A stretch of DNA of 57,315 nt from Flavobacteriaceae bacterium (GCA_017858055.1 JAFMCA010000009.1:1-57315), one strand, 5' to 3'; shown: positions 33,630 through 43,156, counted from the first letter of the stretch. Notes: a model not told the origin generated them from the sequence alone. Numbers and translations are program-made.

Positions 33630-34637
33630 TTACAATATATTGACCTCTGTCTCTAGGGTGATTTCGAAGATTTCTTGTACCGCTTTTTGAATTTGTTGTG
33701 CCAAAGCTAAAATGTCCTTACCGCTGGCATTCCCATGATTAACCAATACCAGAGCTTGTTTTTCATGTACCCCAGCAGCGCCGTGTTGAGTTCCCTTGAA
33801 TCCCAATTGATCAATTAGCCACGCAGCGGGAATCTTTACAAGTGGTTCATCTAAAGGATAGTTCGGAATTTCTGGATATTTCAGTAAAAGTTGTTCAAAA
33901 TGAGTTTGGGTGATCATTGGATTTTTAAAAAAGCTACCACTGTTTCCGAGGATTTTAGGATTAGGTAGTTTGGACTCTCTAATAGAGATTACTGCTTTTG
34001 CAATTTCTTGAATACTGGGTACCGAAGTACCAAAATAATCTTTCAAAGGACCGTAATCAATTTGATATTGGTGAGGAGGTTTTTGAAGTTCAAAACACAC
34101 TGAGGTAATGATATAGTTCCCTTTTTGATGAGTTTTAAATATGGAAGAACGATAATCAAATTCGCAAGCTTCTTTAGGAATACGCTCTTCCTCTAAGGAT
34201 TTTAAATTCAGCGCTTTACAATAGTTGAAAACAGACGTTAATTCCACTCCATAGGCTCCAATATTTTGTATGGGAGTAGCTCCTACACTCCCTGGAATCA
34301 GAGCTAAATTTTCTACACCTCCGTAATTTTGATCCAAGCACCAACAAACAAAATCATGCCAATTTTCTCCAGCTTGTACCTCAACGAGTACTTTGTTTTG
34401 TGTTTCTTCTACAAGTTCAATACCCTTGTTTGCAATATAAAGGGTAAGCCCATCAAAGTTTTCCGTAAACAATACATTACTGCCGCCACCAAGTATTCGA
34501 ATTGGAAGAGTTGGATTTTGATTGAGTATCTCTTTTAAAATAGAGGCGCTGGTTACTTTGAAAAAGTATTTGGTTTGAACTTCAATCCCAAAGGTATTAT
34601 AAGGCTTTAAAGAAACGTCCTCTTCGAATCTGAGCAT
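33630..34637 (-). CDS. murB: UDP-N-acetylenolpyruvoylglucosamine reductase (type I MurB)
   Basis: This 335-residue flavoenzyme reduces UDP-GlcNAc-enolpyruvate to UDP-MurNAc in peptidoglycan synthesis. It shows the FAD domain with RILGGGSNVLF, GGVENLALIPGSVGATPIQNIGAYG, and the active-site Ser in ILGNSGSFFKNP. The type I form is supported by an Asp/Glu-rich middle and a C-terminus GKDILALAQQIQKAVQEIFEITLETEVNI. It starts 4 nt after the aminotransferase stop on the minus strand. Confidence 0.96.
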   Translation of the reverse strand: MLRFEEDVSLKPYNTFGIEVQTKYFFKVTSASILKEILNQNPTLPIRILGGGSNVLFTENFDGLTLYIANKGIELVEETQNKVLVEVQAGENWHDFVCWCLDQNYGGVENLALIPGSVGATPIQNIGAYGVELTSVFNYCKALNLKSLEEERIPKEACEFDYRSSIFKTHQKGNYIITSVCFELQKPPHQYQIDYGPLKDYFGTSVPSIQEIAKAVISIRESKLPNPKILGNSGSFFKNPMITQTHFEQLLLKYPEIPNYPLDEPLVKIPAAWLIDQLGFKGTQHGAAGVHEKQALVLVNHGNASGKDILALAQQIQKAVQEIFEITLETEVNIL

Positions 34638-34640
34638 GAT

Positions 34641-35840
34641 TCAAGATACAAAATTCTTATAGGCTTCCAATGCTTTCTCAAGAATAGTTGCTGCACGTAT
34701 CAGTTTATCTTGGCTCAAAATAAAAGCAATTCGAACCTCATTTAGCCCGACATTAGGCGTGGAATAAAAGCCTTTTGCTGGAGCCAACATAACTGTTTGC
34801 TGATCAAGATTAAAATCGGTTAGTAAGAATTTTGAGAAATCTTCGGCATCAGCCACAGGCAACTTTACTATACAATAAAAAGCGCCCATAGGATGGGAAA
34901 CCTCAACATTGGGTATTTTCTCTAATTGCTCGATGAGAACATTTCTTCGTTGACCATATTCCTTTACGACTTCTTTTAGATAGGAATCTGGAGCACTTAA
35001 TGCAGCTTCACTTGCCATCAAGGCAAAAGTAGGAGGGGAGAGTCTTAAATGGGCAAATTTTAGCACATTCTGAATCAATTTTTTATTTTTTGAAACGATA
35101 CAACCCACCCGTGCACCGCACAAACTGTATCGTTTAGAAACGGAGTCGATCATCACAGTGTGATCTGCAGCGATTGGATTTATTAAAACGGAATAATGAG
35201 GCTCATTTCCGTGAATGAACTCTCGGTAGACTTCATCGACGATCAAAAATATATCGTGCTTTACTGCCAGCTCACAGAGTGTATCGATTTCTTGTTTGCT
35301 GTAAACATAACCCGTTGGATTACTCGGATTACACAATAAAATCGCACGAGTTTTTGAGGTGATTTTTTTATTGATATTTTCAAGTGACGGTAGTTCGAAT
35401 TGACTGTGAAATTCTGAAATTACTGGGACTACACGAACACTTGCTGCACTAGCAAATCCATTGTAATTTGCATAGAACGGTTCCGGAATGATGATTTCAT
35501 CACCTGCATCACAGATCACATTGAGTGCAAAGGTAAGGGCTTCACTTGCTCCGGTAGTAACGATAATGTCTTCTGAAGAAACGTCTATACCGTGTTTACT
35601 GTAATAAGTAACTAATTTTTCTCTATATGTAAGTGTTCCTTGAGAAGGACCGTAGGGTAATAAATCAAGGTCAGAATTTTTAACAGCAGCTATTGCTTCT
35701 TTTGGAGCAGCAATGTCAGGCTGCCCTATGTTGAGATGAAGTACTTCTATACCCTTTGCTTTTGCTTGATCTGAATATACGACTAGCTTTCGGATGGGAG
35801 AAGTTGGAAGGTCTATTCCTTTTTTGGATAACTGTGGCAT
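34641..35840 (-). CDS. Pyridoxal phosphate-dependent aminotransferase
   Basis: This is a 399-residue fold type I aminotransferase. Its features are HLNIGQPDIAAP near the N-terminus, TTGASEALTFALN, LCNPSNPTGYVYS, LIVDEVYREFIHGN and the PLP lysine in DSVSKRYSLCGARVG (Lys236). The Cys-rich-looking CGARVG segment is part of the usual loop after the lysine. The start is the ATG at 35840 (MPQLSKKGIDLPTSP); the open frame continues upstream to 35867, past the promoter. Substrates are uncertain: members near murB have been called aspartate or alanine aminotransferases. murB follows 4 nt after the stop. Confidence 0.82.
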   Translation of the reverse strand: MPQLSKKGIDLPTSPIRKLVVYSDQAKAKGIEVLHLNIGQPDIAAPKEAIAAVKNSDLDLLPYGPSQGTLTYREKLVTYYSKHGIDVSSEDIIVTTGASEALTFALNVICDAGDEIIIPEPFYANYNGFASAASVRVVPVISEFHSQFELPSLENINKKITSKTRAILLCNPSNPTGYVYSKQEIDTLCELAVKHDIFLIVDEVYREFIHGNEPHYSVLINPIAADHTVMIDSVSKRYSLCGARVGCIVSKNKKLIQNVLKFAHLRLSPPTFALMASEAALSAPDSYLKEVVKEYGQRRNVLIEQLEKIPNVEVSHPMGAFYCIVKLPVADAEDFSKFLLTDFNLDQQTVMLAPAKGFYSTPNVGLNEVRIAFILSQDKLIRAATILEKALEAYKNFVS

Positions 35841-35864
35841 CGCATTAATAAAGATGCAAAAATG

Positions 35865-35896
35865 CAAAATTATTAAGTTAAATAACGCAGCTCCAA
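35865..35896 (-). promoter_or_regulatory. Promoter of the aminotransferase-murB operon
   Basis: On the minus strand TTG (CAA at 35894-35896), a 21-nt spacer and TAATTTTG (35872-35865) match the Bacteroidota consensus. The -7 element is exact. It is 24 nt before the proposed ATG at 35840, which supports choosing that start over the upstream extension. Confidence 0.62.
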
Positions 35897-35938
35897 TTAA
35901 TTTTTTTACAAATCAATGAAATCAAAAATTATACAAGA

Positions 35939-35958
35939 TCCCTGTTATTGAACAGGGA
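35939..35958 (-). terminator. Hairpin spanning the DUF1573 stop codon (possible weak terminator)
   Basis: TCCCTGTT (35939-35946) and AACAGGGA (35951-35958) form a perfect 8-bp stem with a 4-nt loop; the loop includes part of the TAA stop of the DUF1573 gene. On the minus strand it is followed by an AT-rich but interrupted stretch, not a full T run, so its termination efficiency is unclear. Confidence 0.45.
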
Positions 35959-36331
35959 GTACAGTTCCTTTTATTTTTAATGCAATAATGGCATCCGTTG
36001 CCTGATTGGTCGTCACGGTTATTGTTTTTCTAAAGGGTCCTTCTCTTTTTGTGTCATAACGGACAATAATTTCACTTTTTTCTCCAGGTGCTATTGGACC
36101 CTCTGGTTTTTTGGGTATGGTACAACCGCAACTGGACTGGACATTGGTGATGATTAAATCTGCATTGCCAACATTTGTAAAGCTGAATATACGTTCGCCA
36201 TCACTTCCGTTTTCTATGGTACCATAGTCGATAGTCGTTGTTTCAAATTCAATGATGGGTGCTGATTCTTGTGCGTAGGCAGTAAAACTCAGAAGCGCTA
36301 AAAAAAGGTAGATTGGAAATTTTGTAGTCAT
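35945..36331 (-). CDS. DUF1573 family exported protein
   Basis: The 128-residue protein starts with a Sec signal peptide (MTTKFPIYLFLALLSFTAYAQ) and contains one DUF1573 domain, an immunoglobulin-like fold related to ASPM/SPD-2/Hydin modules. The family pattern FSFTNVGNADLIITNVQSSCGCTIPK, then PIAPGEKSEIIVRYDT, is clear. The SSCGCT cysteine motif is the hallmark. Members are found in large numbers in Bacteroidota and are thought to be exported or periplasmic; no enzymatic function is known. A hairpin overlaps its stop codon. Confidence 0.85.
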   Translation of the reverse strand: MTTKFPIYLFLALLSFTAYAQESAPIIEFETTTIDYGTIENGSDGERIFSFTNVGNADLIITNVQSSCGCTIPKKPEGPIAPGEKSEIIVRYDTKREGPFRKTITVTTNQATDAIIALKIKGTVLPVQ

Positions 36332-36403
36332 GTTTGGGTTTTTGTTTTAAAAATAAAAAATTTCTTTATTAATGCGTCATTATGTTTATAACGTTTGTGT
36401 TGC

Positions 36404-36411
36404 TACTTTTG
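36404..36411 (+). promoter_or_regulatory. Possible -7 element of the valS promoter
   Basis: TACTTTTG matches TAnnTTTG exactly, 28 nt before the valS ATG. The -33 element is poor (TTATG at 36380-36384 with a 19-nt spacer), so only the -7 part is convincing. Confidence 0.45.
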
Positions 36412-36439
36412 TATTTCAAAATTAGACTAAAATATTCAC

Positions 36440-39070
36440 ATGGAAATCCCTTCCAAATTTGATGCTAAAGGCATAGAAAGCAAATGGTATGCCTTTTGGC
36501 AGGAAAATAATTTTTTTAAATCTGTCCCCGACGAACGCGAACCCTACACAATCGTTATTCCACCACCAAATGTTACAGGGATCTTGCACATGGGACATAT
36601 GTTGAATAATTCTCTTCAAGACATCATTATACGTCGTGCAAGAATGAGGGGTTACAATGCTTGTTGGGTTCCCGGAACGGATCATGCCTCTATAGCTACT
36701 GAGGCTAAAGTTGTCGCGAAACTCAAAGCAGAAGGGATAGAAAAAAGCGATTTGACACGTGAAGAATTTCTTACTCATGCATGGGATTGGACCGAAGAAT
36801 ATGGAGGAGTCATTTTAGAGCAATTAAAAAAATTAGGCTGCAGTTGTGATTGGGATCGAACAAAATTTACTTTAGATCCAGAAATGACAGAGTCTGTACT
36901 TCAGGTTTTTGTTAAATTGTACAGGGAGGGCCGTATATACAGAGGTTATCGAATGGTAAATTGGGACCCTGAAGCCCAAACCACCTTATCAGACGAAGAG
37001 GTAATTTACGAGGAAAAAAAAGGAAATCTGTATCATATTGCCTACCCGATTGTAGGTTCTAATGAGCAGGTAATTATTGCTACGACAAGACCAGAAACTT
37101 TGCTTGGTGATACTGCAGTGTGTATTCATCCAGAAGACGAACGCTATTACCATCTCAAGGGAAAGTCGGTTCAAGTCCCACTTGTCAATAGAATCATTCC
37201 TATTATTGAAGATGATTATGTAGCAATGGATTTCGGAACAGGATGTTTAAAAGTAACTCCAGCCCACGATCCAAACGACAAAGTTTTAGGTGAAAAACAC
37301 AAGCTCGAACAAATTGATATTTTCAATCCTGATGCAAGCATAAATGAAAACGGGGGGAGTTATCAGGGATTGGATCGGTTCAAGGCTCGAAAAATTATTG
37401 TTCAAGATCTAGAAGAACAAGGTCTTTTAGTAAAAGTAGAGACGCATTTACACAAGGTTGGAGTGTCTGAACGCACAAAGGCTGTTATTGAACCTCGACT
37501 TTCCGATCAGTGGTTTCTGAAAATGGAAGAACTAGCAAATCCTGCGATCAAGGCTGTGCTAGAAACAAATGAGATTGAATTGCTTCCAGAAAAGTTTAAA
37601 AACACCTACCGTCATTGGATGGAAAACATTCGTGATTGGAACATTTCAAGACAGTTGTGGTGGGGGCAGCGAATTCCAGCGTATTATTTCGGGACTGGGA
37701 AAGAAGATTATGTAGTTGCCATTACTCCTGAGGAGGCTTTGAAATTAGCTCAACAAAAAAGCGGTAATTTCAATTTAACTAGCGCAGAGCTCAGTCAGGA
37801 TCAGGATGTTTTGGATACCTGGTTTTCCTCTTGGCTATGGCCGATTTCTGTATTTGACGGAATTCGTAATCCAGAAAACGAAGAAATTCAATATTATTAC
37901 CCCACACAAGATTTAGTGACTGGACCAGATATATTGTTTTTTTGGGTAGCTCGGATGATCATGTCAGGATACGCTTTTCGAGGTGAAAAGCCTTTTTCTA
38001 AGGTTTATCTTACAGGATTAGTTCGAGATAAAAAGGGGCAAAAAATGTCCAAGCAATTGGGAAATTCACCGGATGCATTACAATTGATAGAGGATTACGG
38101 AGCAGACGCAGTTCGAGTAGGTTTAATGTTGAGTTCTGCTGCGGGCAATGATTTGCTTTTTGATGAAATTTTGTGTCAGCAAGGCAAAAATTTTGCTAAT
38201 AAAATATGGAATGCCTACCGACTTATAGAAGGTTGGGAAATTCATGACAATTTACCTGCATCAAAAGCAGCTCAAGAAGCTTTAAACTGGTATGAAAATC
38301 ACTTTAATAAAACCCTTGCTTGGGTGGATGAAAACTTCGATAAATATCGAATTTCAGACGCTCTGATGTCTATTTATAAATTACTGTGGGAGGACTTTTG
38401 TTCATGGCTTTTGGAATTGATCAAACCCGAATACGGTCAGCCCATAGATCGAGAGACCTATGAAAAGGTGCTTCTGCTTTTTGAAAACAACCTCAGGATT
38501 TTACATCCTTTCATGCCTTTTCTCACCGAAGAATTATGGCATTTTATTGCAGAGCGCAAACCCGGGGAAGCTTTGACAGTTTCTTCCTGGCCAAAGCCAA
38601 ATGTATATGATTCTAATCAAATCATGGATTTTGAATTTGCTCAAGAAATTATAGGAGGGATTCGAAACTTTAGAAAGGAGAAGAATATTTCGTTCAAAGA
38701 GGAAATCACGCTATATGTAAACACTTCTAAGGATGAGTTTAAATTTGGAGCGAGTATTATCAAATTAGGTGGAATTGCAGAAATTCATTTTTCTTCACCG
38801 CCCAAAGAAGCTATGGGGGGTAGTTTTAGATTAAATAACTTGGAATTTTTTATTCCTACAAAAGCAGCGGAAGATCCAGAAGCTGAAAAAGAAAAATTAA
38901 CCCTAGAATTGAAATATACCCGAGGATTTTTAGCTTCTGTTGAAAAGAAGTTATCAAACGAACGTTTCGTAAAAAATGCCCCAGCTCAAGTAATAGATTT
39001 AGAACGAAAGAAAGCGGCAGATGCCCTCGAAAAAATCAGTCTATTAGAAAAAAGTTTAAATGCGTTTTAA
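36440..39070 (+). CDS. valS: Valyl-tRNA synthetase
   Basis: ValRS (876 residues) charges tRNA-Val. The class I signatures are PPPNVTGILHMGHM (HIGH region, near residue 46) and KMSKQLGNSPD (KMSKS region). GTDHASIATEAKV (read here as TDHASIATEAKVV) and the editing-domain TTRPETLLGDTAVCIHPED are present, as is a C-terminal coiled-coil arm (PEAEKEKLTLELKYTRGFLASVEKKLSNERFVKNAP). Length agrees with bacterial ValRS. The stop overlaps the convergent psd gene by 4 nt. No T-box or leader-peptide control was found upstream. Confidence 0.97.
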   Translation: MEIPSKFDAKGIESKWYAFWQENNFFKSVPDEREPYTIVIPPPNVTGILHMGHMLNNSLQDIIIRRARMRGYNACWVPGTDHASIATEAKVVAKLKAEGIEKSDLTREEFLTHAWDWTEEYGGVILEQLKKLGCSCDWDRTKFTLDPEMTESVLQVFVKLYREGRIYRGYRMVNWDPEAQTTLSDEEVIYEEKKGNLYHIAYPIVGSNEQVIIATTRPETLLGDTAVCIHPEDERYYHLKGKSVQVPLVNRIIPIIEDDYVAMDFGTGCLKVTPAHDPNDKVLGEKHKLEQIDIFNPDASINENGGSYQGLDRFKARKIIVQDLEEQGLLVKVETHLHKVGVSERTKAVIEPRLSDQWFLKMEELANPAIKAVLETNEIELLPEKFKNTYRHWMENIRDWNISRQLWWGQRIPAYYFGTGKEDYVVAITPEEALKLAQQKSGNFNLTSAELSQDQDVLDTWFSSWLWPISVFDGIRNPENEEIQYYYPTQDLVTGPDILFFWVARMIMSGYAFRGEKPFSKVYLTGLVRDKKGQKMSKQLGNSPDALQLIEDYGADAVRVGLMLSSAAGNDLLFDEILCQQGKNFANKIWNAYRLIEGWEIHDNLPASKAAQEALNWYENHFNKTLAWVDENFDKYRISDALMSIYKLLWEDFCSWLLELIKPEYGQPIDRETYEKVLLLFENNLRILHPFMPFLTEELWHFIAERKPGEALTVSSWPKPNVYDSNQIMDFEFAQEIIGGIRNFRKEKNISFKEEITLYVNTSKDEFKFGASIIKLGGIAEIHFSSPPKEAMGGSFRLNNLEFFIPTKAAEDPEAEKEKLTLELKYTRGFLASVEKKLSNERFVKNAPAQVIDLERKKAADALEKISLLEKSLNAF

Positions 39071-39720
39071 GCAAGATGGGCTATAGGCTGAACTCCGCCT
39101 TTTACAACATCTCCTAAGGAAATATCTAGAGGGGTCCCGATCGGCAGAAATAAATCTACTCTTGATCCAAACTTGATGAATCCGGCATCCTCACCTTGAA
39201 TTACCTCCAGGTTCTCCTCAGCGTAATTTACAATTCGGCGGGCTACTGCACCAGCTATTTGTCGGTATAAGATTTCACCAAAAGTTTCATTTTTTAGAAC
39301 GACAGTTGTTCGCTCATTCAATTCGGAGGATTTGGGATGCCAGGCAACCAAATATTTTCCTGGATGATATTTGCTGAAACGCACGATTCCACTCATGGGA
39401 TACCGAGTCACATGTACATTAAGTGGAGACATAAAAATGGAAACTTGTAATCTTTGGTCTTTAAAGTATTCTTTTTCAAAAACTTCTTGAATAATGACTA
39501 CTTTACCGTCGACGGGGGAGATGAGTTGTTGGTCATTTTTTAAGGTGACTCTTTTGGGATTTCTGAAAAATTGAAGAACCAAAACAAAAAGGACGAGTGC
39601 AGTAATCTGAATGAGCATTTTGATCCAATTTGTGGAAATAAAATATTCTGCTACAACTGCAAAAAAAGTGACTAACAGAAAGGTGTTGATAATAATCCGA
39701 TATCCTTCTTTATGAAACAT
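39067..39720 (-). CDS. psd: Phosphatidylserine decarboxylase family protein
   Basis: This short, archaeal/Bacteroidota-type phosphatidylserine decarboxylase (217 residues) would form phosphatidylethanolamine. It has two N-terminal membrane helices, SPVDGKVVIIQEV, FMSPLNVHVTRYPMSG (catalytic His) and the self-cleavage site in IKFGSRVD: cutting before the Ser gives the pyruvoyl group. It starts inside the end of cdsA (11-nt overlap) and probably acts in the same phospholipid pathway. It ends convergently with valS. The alpha/beta maturation is inferred from the family. Confidence 0.88.
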   Translation of the reverse strand: MFHKEGYRIIINTFLLVTFFAVVAEYFISTNWIKMLIQITALVLFVLVLQFFRNPKRVTLKNDQQLISPVDGKVVIIQEVFEKEYFKDQRLQVSIFMSPLNVHVTRYPMSGIVRFSKYHPGKYLVAWHPKSSELNERTTVVLKNETFGEILYRQIAGAVARRIVNYAEENLEVIQGEDAGFIKFGSRVDLFLPIGTPLDISLGDVVKGGVQPIAHLA

Positions 39721-40513
39721 AGTCTGTGAATTTTATAAATAAATATACAAAGGGGGCTGAATATAAAACACTATCCATACGGTCATAAAACCCTCCATGA
39801 CCTGGAATCAACGTGCCGCTGTCTTTGACGTTTGCTTGCCGTTTAAATTTGGATTGAATAAGATCCCCCAAAGTGGCAGAAACTACGATGATCAAAGCCA
39901 AAACTGGAAATGTCCATTTGGGATAGGGCGATTCAAAAAGCATTAAACCTATCCCCAACAGAAAGCAAAGGAGTGCTCCCCCTAAAAAACCTTCCCATGT
40001 TTTTTTGGGTGAGATGGAAGGGAATAATTTGTTTTTCCCCCAACGTTTCCCAAATAAATAAGCAAAACTATTGTTGAACCAAATCAGGAGATACATGATA
40101 ATGGCTATTGAGTTTTTATGAATACCCTCTAATTGGATACACGCCATGATAAAATAAGCGGAACCTATCAAATAAAAAATTGTCAATCCACTTTTCTGAA
40201 AAGGGGCAATAGAAATTTCTTTGTGAGCTAAAAGGCAGTAGGTTAGATAGCCACTCGTCATTAAAGTTAGCCACAGAAGCATGAAATGGAGGTTTGGAAC
40301 AAGTTTTTCCTGATACAATTGAAAAGTAAGTAATCCAAACAAAAGGAAAGTGATGGGGCTTCTGTGTTGGATTAGTTTTTGAAATTCCCACAGCGCTAGA
40401 GATGAAAAAACAAAGACCACACTAAAAAATGCAAAATCAGACCATCCAGCAGAAGAAACCAACAGTGCCACATAAAGTAGACCAGAAATACTCCTTAGAT
40501 GAAGTTCAGTCAT
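39710..40513 (-). CDS. cdsA: Phosphatidate cytidylyltransferase
   Basis: CdsA (267 residues) makes CDP-diacylglycerol, the precursor of phosphatidylserine and phosphatidylglycerol. It is a multi-helix membrane protein; the family signature is seen near the C-terminus as SKFKRQANVKDSG followed by LIPGHGGFYDRMD. Also conserved are NNSFAYLFGKRWGKNKLFP and SPKKTWEGFLGG. It overlaps the start of psd by 11 nt; together the two genes cover two steps of phospholipid synthesis. It lies downstream of the LUD gene with an 84-nt gap that includes a possible 20-codon ORF. Confidence 0.94.
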   Translation of the reverse strand: MTELHLRSISGLLYVALLVSSAGWSDFAFFSVVFVFSSLALWEFQKLIQHRSPITFLLFGLLTFQLYQEKLVPNLHFMLLWLTLMTSGYLTYCLLAHKEISIAPFQKSGLTIFYLIGSAYFIMACIQLEGIHKNSIAIIMYLLIWFNNSFAYLFGKRWGKNKLFPSISPKKTWEGFLGGALLCFLLGIGLMLFESPYPKWTFPVLALIIVVSATLGDLIQSKFKRQANVKDSGTLIPGHGGFYDRMDSVLYSAPFVYLFIKFTDYVS

Positions 40514-40597
40514 TCAATTAATTTTTCTCATTTACAAAAGTTTAACTATTGCTTCCCAATGAGCTGTATGGAATTCTGAAAAAAAAGCTAGCATGGG

Positions 40598-41191
40598 TTA
40601 AAAGTCTTGTAGGAGCAAATATATATTTTTTGCACTTGTGTAAAGTTCGGGTGTGCTCTTTTCTTCCCCAGAATCCGACTTTATTTTGAGTGTCGTGATG
40701 TTGGTAGGGATGGCCTTATCGTATTTGTTTTTGAGCAAGGTCATGCCCTGACTCACATCCCTTACCAATTGATTTACGTGAGCGACAACGATCACCGTTT
40801 CGGGTAAGTCTGTTAATTTGAAGTGTTTGATTTGATTTTGACTCAACAAGATCTTTGCCGTGTTGGAAATAAGATATTCACATCCGATGACAGCAGCTTT
40901 ATAGGCTTTTAAATTCCCCGAGGTTTGCTCAATATAAGTCGAACCAAATTGAGTTGAAAATTCTGGATTTAAAGTTAAAATCTGTTCGGATTCCCAAGCA
41001 TTTTCAACACCAATATCTTGGTAGTTTTGATGGAGCCTGAGTTCGGAGTCAATGTATAAGAATCGCCCTCCTTTTTGAGTAAAATTTTTAGCAAACTCAA
41101 TATCTACAGGCTCTTCTTTGGGAGGTAAAAAAGGGCTCTTTACTGGCTTTATCGCTTTGTTTTTGCCAAAAAGATTTTCCCAAATTCCCAT
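40598..41191 (-). CDS. LUD domain-containing protein
   Basis: The 197-residue protein belongs to the LUD (lactate utilisation/LutC-like) family. Sequences such as KGGRFLYIDSELRLHQNYQDIG, VIGCEYLISNTAKILLSQNQ and the C-terminal LKIKSDSGEEKSTPELYTS agree with this group, although the LutC-type nucleotide-binding features are not well marked. It does not carry Fe-S motifs of LutB. Its function is unknown here; the gene lies directly after ftsH (10 nt) and before cdsA, an order seen in other flavobacteria, so a link to membrane quality control or lipid synthesis is possible but not shown. Confidence 0.72.
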   Translation of the reverse strand: MGIWENLFGKNKAIKPVKSPFLPPKEEPVDIEFAKNFTQKGGRFLYIDSELRLHQNYQDIGVENAWESEQILTLNPEFSTQFGSTYIEQTSGNLKAYKAAVIGCEYLISNTAKILLSQNQIKHFKLTDLPETVIVVAHVNQLVRDVSQGMTLLKNKYDKAIPTNITTLKIKSDSGEEKSTPELYTSAKNIYLLLQDF

Positions 41192-41201
41192 TCTAATTCG
41201 A

Positions 41202-43151
41202 TCATTTATTTTCCTTGGCCTCTTCTATTTTTTCAAAGTTTGTTTTGTAAGGTCTTTTGCCAAGGATTTTTTCTAAATCATCCTTAAAAATAACTTCTTT
41301 TTCTAAAAGACGCTCTGCTAATTGAATTAATTTGTCTTTAGATTCTGCTAACAACGAAATTGCACGCTCGTATTGTTTCTCTATTATACTTGAAATTTCG
41401 TGATCAATTTTCTGAGCGGTTTCTTCAGAATAGGGTTTTGTAAAATTGTATTCAGACTGACCTGAGGAATCGTAATAGGTTATATTTCCTAAGGTATCGT
41501 TCAGACCGTAGATGGAAACCATCGCTCTGGCTTGGCGAGTTACTTTCTCCAAATCACTTAACGCACCAGTAGAAATTTTGTCAAAAATTACTTTTTCCGC
41601 TGCACGCCCACCTAAAGCAGCACACATTTCATCCAGCATTTGTTCTGATCGTACAATTTGTCTTTCTTCGGGAAGGTACCAAGCTGCTCCCAAGGACTGA
41701 CCACGAGGAACGATGGTCACCTTAACGAGTGGTGCGGCATGTTCTAATAACCAGCTTACTACAGCATGTCCAGCTTCGTGGAAAGCAATTGTTTTTTTCT
41801 CCTCAGGGGTGATGATTTTATTTTTCTTTTCAAGACCTCCAATTATTCGATCTACAGCGTCAAGGAAATCTTGTTTTCCAACTGATTTTTTGTTTTTCCT
41901 TGCAGCGATTAGTGCTGCTTCGTTACAAACATTCGCGATATCAGCTCCAGAAAAACCAGGAGTTTGCCTAGCTAGAAAATCAACATCTAGGTTTTTAACT
42001 GACTTTAAGGGAGTTAAATGAACTTTGAAAATTTCTTTTCTCTCATTTAGATCAGGTAAATCCACATAGATTTGACGATCAAATCGACCGGCTCGCATCA
42101 ATGCTTTGTCCAATACATCCGCACGGTTAGTGGCAGCCACTACGATTACGTTTGTATTTGTGCCAAAGCCATCCATCTCAGTGAGAAGTTGGTTTAATGT
42201 ATTTTCTCTTTCATCATTAGAGCCTGTGATGTTGCTTTTCCCTCGAGCACGTCCTATTGCATCAATTTCATCTATAAAAATAATAGCAGGGGATTTGTCT
42301 TTAGCTTGTTTAAATAGATCTCGTACACGAGAAGCACCAACCCCTACAAACATCTCGACAAAATCAGACCCAGACAAAGAAAAGAAGGGAACTTTTGCCT
42401 CTCCGGCTACTGCTTTGGCTAATAAGGTTTTTCCAGTTCCAGGAGGTCCTACCAATAAGGCTCCCTTAGGAATTTTACCACCGAGAACTGTATATTTAGT
42501 TGGATTCTTGAGAAAATCTACAATTTCTTGAATCTCTTCTTTGGCTCCTTCGAGTCCAGCGACATCTTTGAAGGTAGTTTTGACGTCGGTATTTTTATCA
42601 AAAAGTTTGGCTTTGGATTTCCCAATGTTAAAGATCTGACCACCAGCTCCTCCAGCTCCACCTCCAGACATTCTTCGCATTAAGAAAATCCATACCCCTA
42701 TAATGATAATGATCGGGAGGAATCCAACAAGAGCGTCTATCCATCTGTTTTCAACAGTTATAAATTCTAGTCTGAATGAAATTCCTTTTTCTTCAGCCTC
42801 TTGTAGTTTTTTTTCAAAAAGTTCCAAACTACCGACCTCAAATTGATAGTGTGGACCCTGAGTATTCTCTTGTCCAAATATATTTTTAGAGGCCAAACCT
42901 TGATGATCGCTTTTTCCTAACGCATCTTGTTTTAAGGTAACACGGACACTGCTTTTATTTCGAATGACAATTACTTCACTTACATCACCTGCATTGAGGT
43001 ATTTTTCAAAGTTCGAAATATTAGTTTTACTAATTGGATGTAAAGAATCACTTCCTCCAAAAAGGCTCATGCCCAATAATACAAAAATAATAGCACCATA
43101 CAGCCAATAGATATTGAACTTAGGTGAGGTTGGTTTTTTTTCTTCTTTCAT
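41202..43151 (-). CDS. ftsH: ATP-dependent zinc metalloprotease FtsH
   Basis: FtsH (649 residues) is a membrane-anchored AAA+ protease that degrades unfolded or regulatory membrane proteins. It has two N-terminal transmembrane segments (YWLYGAIIFVLLGMSLFG and LVGFLPIIIIIGVWIFLM) around a periplasmic loop, then Walker A GPPGTGKTLLAKA, Walker B IIFIDEIDAIG, the second region of homology RAGRFDRQI, and the zinc motif HEAGHA (His458-His462). The C-terminus is charged and Lys/Glu-rich. It is 5 nt after rsfS and 10 nt before the LUD gene on the minus strand. Confidence 0.97.
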   Translation of the reverse strand: MKEEKKPTSPKFNIYWLYGAIIFVLLGMSLFGGSDSLHPISKTNISNFEKYLNAGDVSEVIVIRNKSSVRVTLKQDALGKSDHQGLASKNIFGQENTQGPHYQFEVGSLELFEKKLQEAEEKGISFRLEFITVENRWIDALVGFLPIIIIIGVWIFLMRRMSGGGAGGAGGQIFNIGKSKAKLFDKNTDVKTTFKDVAGLEGAKEEIQEIVDFLKNPTKYTVLGGKIPKGALLVGPPGTGKTLLAKAVAGEAKVPFFSLSGSDFVEMFVGVGASRVRDLFKQAKDKSPAIIFIDEIDAIGRARGKSNITGSNDERENTLNQLLTEMDGFGTNTNVIVVAATNRADVLDKALMRAGRFDRQIYVDLPDLNERKEIFKVHLTPLKSVKNLDVDFLARQTPGFSGADIANVCNEAALIAARKNKKSVGKQDFLDAVDRIIGGLEKKNKIITPEEKKTIAFHEAGHAVVSWLLEHAAPLVKVTIVPRGQSLGAAWYLPEERQIVRSEQMLDEMCAALGGRAAEKVIFDKISTGALSDLEKVTRQARAMVSIYGLNDTLGNITYYDSSGQSEYNFTKPYSEETAQKIDHEISSIIEKQYERAISLLAESKDKLIQLAERLLEKEVIFKDDLEKILGKRPYKTNFEKIEEAKENK

Positions 43152-43156
43152 AATTT

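Noticed and set aside
33621-33645. Hairpin between dtd and murB as a terminator
   Set aside because: The 7-bp TCAATAT/ATATTGA stem is all but AT-only and has no T run on either side.
36384-36465. Short ORF upstream of valS that might be a Val/Leu leader peptide
   Set aside because: The TACTTTTG promoter element lies inside it, so RNA would start after most of the ORF. No terminator or antiterminator structures exist before valS.
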